A stretch of DNA of 64,000 nt from contig NZ_LAVA02000015.1 of the NCBI RefSeq assembly GCF_000974985.2, forward strand, positions 62,001 through 126,000, given 5' to 3'. A program made the translations under genes and the position numbers. Shown here piece by piece: positions 57,916 to 64,000 of the stretch (positions are counted from its first letter, which is position 1; each line of letters starts with the position of its first letter). The stretch is from Streptomyces mangrovisoli. Its GTDB lineage: Bacteria > Actinomycetota > Actinomycetes > Streptomycetales > Streptomycetaceae. The notes under the pieces were generated by a model that was given only the letters and a program-made list of their open reading frames with translations, had not been told where the DNA came from and made no database searches.

Positions 57916-59325
57916 ATGGCCGCGACCGCGCCCCCGTCCACGCCGTCGTCCCCGCCCGTCCATCCCGTCGACGAGGTCCCACCCGCACGTCAGCTGGCCG
58001 CGTTCGGCCTCCAGCACGTGCTCGCGATGTACGCGGGCGCCGTCGCCGTACCGCTGATCGTGGGCGGGGCGATGAAGCTCTCGCCCGCGGACCTGGCGTA
58101 TCTGATCACCGCGGACCTGCTGGTGTGCGGGATCGCGACGCTGATCCAGTGCGTCGGCTTCTGGCGGTTCGGGGTCCGACTGCCGATCATGCAGGGGTGC
58201 ACCTTCGCGGCGGTCTCGCCGATGGTGCTGATCGGCACGACCGGTGGCGGACTGCCCGCGATCTACGGCTCGGTGATCGTGGCGGGGCTGGCGATCGTGC
58301 TGCTCGCCCCCGTCTTCGGCAGGCTGCTGCGCTTCTTCCCGCCCCTGGTCACCGGCACGGTGATCCTGATCATCGGCCTGTCGCTGCTGCCGGTCGCGGG
58401 CAACTGGGCCGCGGGCGGCTCCGGGGCGAAGGACTTCGGCGAACCGAAGAACCTGGCGCTCGCCGCGTTCGTGCTGGCGGTGGTCGTGGGCGTGCAGCGT
58501 TTCGCGCCCGCGTTCCTCGCCCGGATCGCGGTGCTGATCGGCATCGCCGTCGGCCTCGCGGTGGCCGTGCCGTTCGGGTTCACCGACTTCGGCGGGGTCG
58601 GCGACGCCGACTGGGTCGGGATCAGCACGCCCTTCCACTTCGGCGCGCCCACCTTCAAGGCGTCGGCGATCGTGTCCATGCTGGTGGTGGCCCTGGTGAC
58701 GATGACGGAGACGACCGGTGACCTGCTCGCCGTCGGCGAGATGACCGGCCGGAAGGTCGACGAGCGCTCGCTGGCCGACGGGCTGCGCGCCGACGGCCTG
58801 TCCACCGTCCTCGGCGGCGTCTTCAACACCTTCCCGTACACCGCGTACGCCCAGAACGTGGGCCTGGTCGGGATGACCCGGGTGCGCAGCCGCTGGGTGG
58901 TCGCGGCGGCGGGCGGCATCCTCGTGCTGCTCGGCCTGCTGCCGAAGCTGGGCGCGGTGGTGGCCGCGATCCCGGCGCCGGTGCTCGGCGGCGCCGGCCT
59001 GGTGATGTTCGGGACGGTCACCGCGAGCGGGCTGCGCACGCTGGCCGAGGTCGACTTCAAGGGCAACGACAACCTGACGGTCGTCGCCGTCTCGGTCGCC
59101 GTCGGCATGTTGCCGGTGGGCGTGCCGACGGTCTACGCGAAGTTCCCCGACTGGTTCCAGACGGTGATGGACAGCGGGATCAGCGCGGGCTGTGTGACCG
59201 CGGTGGCGCTGAACCTGGTCTTCAACCATCTGCCGTCCAGGAGCGGCGCGAGCGCCGGTGACGGCGCGGTGGACGCCCCGAGCTTCGAGGAGACTCCCGC
59301 GACAGCCGGGGAGGAGGTCGGCTGA
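57916..59325 (+). CDS. NCS2-family purine (xanthine/urate-type) permease
   Basis: A 469-aa nucleobase:cation symporter with about 12-14 helices. The signature QNVGLVGMTRVRSR (family pattern QNxGxxxxT[RKG]) lies near residues 315-328, preceded by MTETTGDLLAVG with the conserved Glu, and MQGCTFAAVSPM is in the first half. These fit xanthine/uric-acid permeases (PbuX/UacT-like) better than uracil ones. GGAG precedes the ATG at 57916. It imports purines, driven by protons. The promoter holds an 18-bp motif shared with the aldolase gene, supporting a purine-catabolism role. Confidence 0.92.
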   Translation: MAATAPPSTPSSPPVHPVDEVPPARQLAAFGLQHVLAMYAGAVAVPLIVGGAMKLSPADLAYLITADLLVCGIATLIQCVGFWRFGVRLPIMQGCTFAAVSPMVLIGTTGGGLPAIYGSVIVAGLAIVLLAPVFGRLLRFFPPLVTGTVILIIGLSLLPVAGNWAAGGSGAKDFGEPKNLALAAFVLAVVVGVQRFAPAFLARIAVLIGIAVGLAVAVPFGFTDFGGVGDADWVGISTPFHFGAPTFKASAIVSMLVVALVTMTETTGDLLAVGEMTGRKVDERSLADGLRADGLSTVLGGVFNTFPYTAYAQNVGLVGMTRVRSRWVVAAAGGILVLLGLLPKLGAVVAAIPAPVLGGAGLVMFGTVTASGLRTLAEVDFKGNDNLTVVAVSVAVGMLPVGVPTVYAKFPDWFQTVMDSGISAGCVTAVALNLVFNHLPSRSGASAGDGAVDAPSFEETPATAGEEVG

Positions 59326-59395
59326 GCCGGGTCGGGCGAGCCGCCGCCGCGGATCGATCAGTATTCGAGAAGCGGGCGGCGGGCGGCCCCGGCTA

Positions 59396-59429
59396 GCGTG
59401 GCGGCCAGGGGCATCGCCACGCCTAAGGT
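59396..59429 (+). promoter_or_regulatory. Dyad and -10 upstream of the UvrA-like gene
   Basis: GCGTGGCG (59396-59403) and CGCCACGC (59415-59422) are perfect 8-bp arms with 11 bp between. The -10-like TAAGGT (59424-59429) follows directly, so the dyad lies in the promoter core. The ATG is 37 bp further on. Confidence 0.6.
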
Positions 59430-59466
59430 GACCGCACAGGCGGCCCGCCCGACAGAGGGAGAGACG

Positions 59467-61857
<2,391 letters not shown>

Positions 61858-61903
61858 GCCGGCACCGCTCCGGTTCTCCGCCGGCGCGTCACCCACCGCA
61901 CCC

Positions 61904-61949
61904 GGGCCGGGCGCGGGCGTTCCCTCGACGGGGTGCCCGCGCCCGGCCC
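61904..61949 (+). terminator. Hairpin terminator after the UvrA-like gene
   Basis: Perfect 15-bp arms GGGCCGGGCGCGGGC (61904-61918) and GCCCGCGCCCGGCCC (61935-61949) with a 16-nt loop. The next stretch, 61970-62012, is a 16-bp tandem repeat of cgttcgcgctctctcg. Confidence 0.75.
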
Positions 61950-62039
61950 GTTGCCGTCGTGCCCTCCGACGTTCGCGCTCTCTCGCGTTCGCGCTCTCTC
62001 GCGTTCGCACCCTCTGACGAGTATCTTCTCCGCGGACCG

Positions 62040-62068
62040 TTGACCAGAAAGCGCTTACCCTCTACGGT
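62040..62068 (+). promoter_or_regulatory. Promoter with LacI-type operator upstream of pectate lyase genes
   Basis: TTGACC (62040-62045) and TACGGT (62063-62068) are separated by 17 bp. Inside the spacer lies GAAAGCGCTTAC, with the core palindrome AAGCGCTT (62049-62056), a typical LacI/CcpA-like site. It suggests repression relieved by pectin breakdown products, or catabolite control. Confidence 0.65.
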
Positions 62069-62198
62069 CCGTTCAACAACGTGACCGCCCAGCGCGGATT
62101 TGCGCCGGTACGGCCATGATGCTCGCGCGCAGCGTTCCCCATGACGTACGTCATTCACGTATACGTCCATCCGACCCCACTCGAAGGGACGCACCCGC

Positions 62199-63164
62199 AT
62201 GTATGTCTTACGTGCGCAGTCGCAAAGAACCGTCCTGGCGGCAGCAGCCGCGCTCGCCGCGGCCGCGGTGCTGGCACTCCCCCGCACCGCGGCGGCCGCC
62301 GACTCCTCGCCGGTCGGCTACGGCGCCGGCACCACCGGTGGCGGCAGCGCCACCGCGGTCACCGTGTCGACGCTGTCCGCCTTCACCTCGGCGGTGAGCG
62401 GCAGCACGGCCAAGGTGGTCAAGGTGAACGGCCTGATCTCGCTGAGCGGTCAGGTCGACGTGGGCTCCAACACCACGATCCTGGGCGTCGGTTCGGCGTC
62501 CGGGTTCACCGGCGGCGGCCTGCGCCTGAAGAAGGTCACCAATGTCGTCGTGCGCAACCTGAACATCAGCAAGGCCGTCGGCACGGACGCCATCACCGTG
62601 CAGACCTCGACGAAGGTGTGGCTCGACCACAACACCCTGTCCTCGGACCGGGATCACGACAAGGACTACTACGACGGCCTGGTCGACATCACCCACGCGT
62701 CCGACTACGTCACCGTCTCGTGGAACGTCTTCAAGGACCACTGGAAGGGCTCGCTGGTCGGGCACAGCGACAGCAACGCCAGTGAGGACACCGGTCATCT
62801 GCGGGTGACGTACCACCACAACTGGTTCAGCGACGTCAACTCGCGTATCCCCAGCCTGCGTTTCGGCACCGGGCACTTCTACGACAACTACGTCGTCGGG
62901 GCCGAGACCGCGGTGCACTCCCGCATGGGCGCCCAGATGCTGGTCGAGAACAACGTCTTCCGCGACACGGAGGTCGCCGTCACCACGAGCCGGGACAGCG
63001 ACGAGGACGGCTACGCCAACCTCACGGGCAACGACCTCGGCGGGGCCGCCACCGAGATCTCGCAGGTCGGCACGTTCACCTCGCCGCCGTACGGCTACAC
63101 CGCGGAGCCCGCCTCGACGGTCGTCGCCTCGGTCACGGCCGGCGCGGGCACCGGAAAGATCTGA
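62199..63164 (+). CDS. Secreted pectate lyase, family PL1
   Basis: A 321-aa exported parallel beta-helix enzyme that cleaves polygalacturonate by beta-elimination. Residues 1-34 are a signal peptide (RTVLAAAAALAAAAVLALPRTAAAA). Family PL1 motifs include VWLDHNTLSSDRDHDKDYYDGLVDITHASDYVTVSWNVFKDHWKGSLVG (in pieces, with the calcium-binding Asp residues), and the catalytic Arg in VTYHHNWFSDVNSRIPSLRFGTGH. Its length is normal for a single catalytic domain without a carbohydrate-binding module. AAGGGAC lies before the ATG at 62199. It is followed 47 bp later by a second pectate lyase. Confidence 0.95.
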   Translation: MYVLRAQSQRTVLAAAAALAAAAVLALPRTAAAADSSPVGYGAGTTGGGSATAVTVSTLSAFTSAVSGSTAKVVKVNGLISLSGQVDVGSNTTILGVGSASGFTGGGLRLKKVTNVVVRNLNISKAVGTDAITVQTSTKVWLDHNTLSSDRDHDKDYYDGLVDITHASDYVTVSWNVFKDHWKGSLVGHSDSNASEDTGHLRVTYHHNWFSDVNSRIPSLRFGTGHFYDNYVVGAETAVHSRMGAQMLVENNVFRDTEVAVTTSRDSDEDGYANLTGNDLGGAATEISQVGTFTSPPYGYTAEPASTVVASVTAGAGTGKI

Positions 63165-63211
63165 ACTCCCCCCACCTCCACGCACGTCTCCACGGAAGAA
63201 GGCATCGGGAC

Positions 63212-64000
63212 ATGACGCCCTCCGTACGGACCCGCACGCGCTCCACCACCTCACCCCCCGTTCCCGCCCCCGCCGCGACGCGACCGCGCACGGGCCGGCG
63301 CGCCCTCACCGGCGCGATCGCCGCACTCGGCCTCGCGAGTGTCCTGCTGATGACGGACTCGCCCGCGGCGAGCGCCGCCACCTGGCCCACCGCGACCGGC
63401 AGCCAGGCGGTCACCGCGACCATCTCGGTGTCCGGCACCAAGGACTACGGGCTGAAGCGCCTCTACGGCAGCGGGGACCTCGGCACCGACGGCCAGAGCG
63501 AGGACCAGGACCCGATCCTCGAACTGGCCCCCGGCGCCGTGCTGAAGAACGTCATCATCGGCGCCCCCGCCGCCGACGGCATCCACTGCCTGGGCAGTTG
63601 CACGCTCCAGAACGTGTGGTGGGAGGACGTCGGCGAGGATGCGGCGACCTTCCTCGGCTCCTCGTCGTCCAACGTCTACACCGTCTCGGGCGGCGGCGCG
63701 AAGGAGGCCGACGACAAGGTCCTCCAGTTCAACGGCGCCGGAACGCTCAACGTCACCGGCTTCTCCGTGCAGGACTTCGGGAAGCTGGTCCGCTCCTGCG
63801 GCAACTGCTCGACGCAGTACAAGCGCACGATCAACCTGAACACGATCGAGGCCACCTACAAGGGCGGCGCGCTCGTCGGGATCAACACCAACTACGGCGA
63901 CAGCGCGACCCTGAAGAACATCACCATCGTCGGCGACAGCAGCAAGAAGATCGTCCCGTGCCAGAAGTACGTCGGCAACAACACGGGCGCGGAGCCGACG
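63212..64000 (+). CDS. Secreted pectate lyase, family PL3 (3' end beyond window)
   Basis: 263 codons are visible before the right edge. The N-terminal signal peptide (basic RRALTGAIAALGLASVLLM, cleavage near ASA) is followed by the PL3 beta-helix core: LKRLYGSGDLGTDGQSEDQDPILELAPGAVLKNVIIGAPAADGIHCLGSCTLQNVWWEDVGEDAATF (in pieces), then VRSCGNCSTQYKRTINLN. These calcium-dependent enzymes prefer low-ester pectate. It follows the PL1 lyase closely and in the same direction, so the two probably form an operon for plant cell-wall breakdown. A GAAGAAGG site lies before the ATG at 63212. Confidence 0.95.
   Translation, partial: MTPSVRTRTRSTTSPPVPAPAATRPRTGRRALTGAIAALGLASVLLMTDSPAASAATWPTATGSQAVTATISVSGTKDYGLKRLYGSGDLGTDGQSEDQDPILELAPGAVLKNVIIGAPAADGIHCLGSCTLQNVWWEDVGEDAATFLGSSSSNVYTVSGGGAKEADDKVLQFNGAGTLNVTGFSVQDFGKLVRSCGNCSTQYKRTINLNTIEATYKGGALVGINTNYGDSATLKNITIVGDSSKKIVPCQKYVGNNTGAEPT

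Overview
This window is typical Streptomyces chromosome: very high G+C, strong third-position G/C bias, frequent GTG starts, many 4-nt ATGA/GTGA gene overlaps, leaderless TAnnnT promoters, mycothiol/F420-type enzymes, an encapsulin, and many actinobacterial DUF families. I see no rRNA, tRNA, CRISPR array, insertion sequence, prophage or plasmid functions. It looks like stable chromosomal-arm or core-flank DNA of small metabolic and regulatory operons, not a horizontally acquired island. About 60 genes are called. The two at the edges (catalase at the left, family-3 pectate lyase at the right) are cut by the window.

Layout. 1-10.5 kb: catalase start; a hypothetical protein; a two-domain Lrp/AsnC regulator divergent from an M20 amidohydrolase-MFS exporter pair; an EamA transporter with a YbaK-type deacylase, divergent from its LysR regulator; a secreted protein of unclear function; a molbindin. 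10.5-15 kb: an encapsulin shell, its DyP peroxidase cargo and a large molybdopterin oxidoreductase. 15-22.6 kb: a mycothiol-dependent-isomerase-like protein, a two-component system, a TetR regulator divergent from an F420-type nitroreductase with a phased operator array between them, a geranylgeranyl-reductase-family flavoprotein and an M20 dipeptidase. 22.7-28.7 kb: a complete five-gene oligopeptide ABC importer (lipoprotein, two permeases, two ATPases). 29-36.6 kb: a kinase-like/NUDIX fusion, two small proteins, a ROK protein with a divergent LacI regulator, a GGCT-like protein, a DUF6986-type HpcH/HpaI aldolase and a secreted phosphodiesterase.

36.7-45.3 kb: etfBA; a flavin reductase preceded by a 26-codon cysteine-rich leader peptide; thioredoxin and DUF4395 genes; an acyltransferase; a transglutaminase-like protein; and an operon of DUF6421, an SDR and a threonine-aldolase-like PLP enzyme. 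45.6-56.1 kb: small enzymes and regulators, including GDPD, GNAT, VOC, MarR-FUSC exporter, M56 peptidase, HAD, two TetR regulators and a DUF6214 protein with a Cys/Asp repeat. 56.3-64 kb: an FNR-type oxidoreductase, an NCS2 purine permease, a short UvrA-like ATPase, and two adjacent secreted pectate lyases (families PL1 and PL3).

The most interesting signals are regulatory. (i) A TetR operator family repeats at exact 19-bp intervals between the tetR and nitroreductase genes. (ii) A Cys leader peptide has a hairpin over its Cys codons and stop codon, ahead of the flavin reductase. (iii) An 18-bp motif matching at 16 of 18 positions lies upstream of two genes 22 kb apart, the DUF6986-type aldolase and the purine permease, which suggests one purine-catabolism regulon. 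(iv) A 20-bp inverted-repeat family occurs in four intergenic positions. The best candidate for an undescribed enzyme system is the DUF6421-SDR-PLP operon, with a structured 5' leader.
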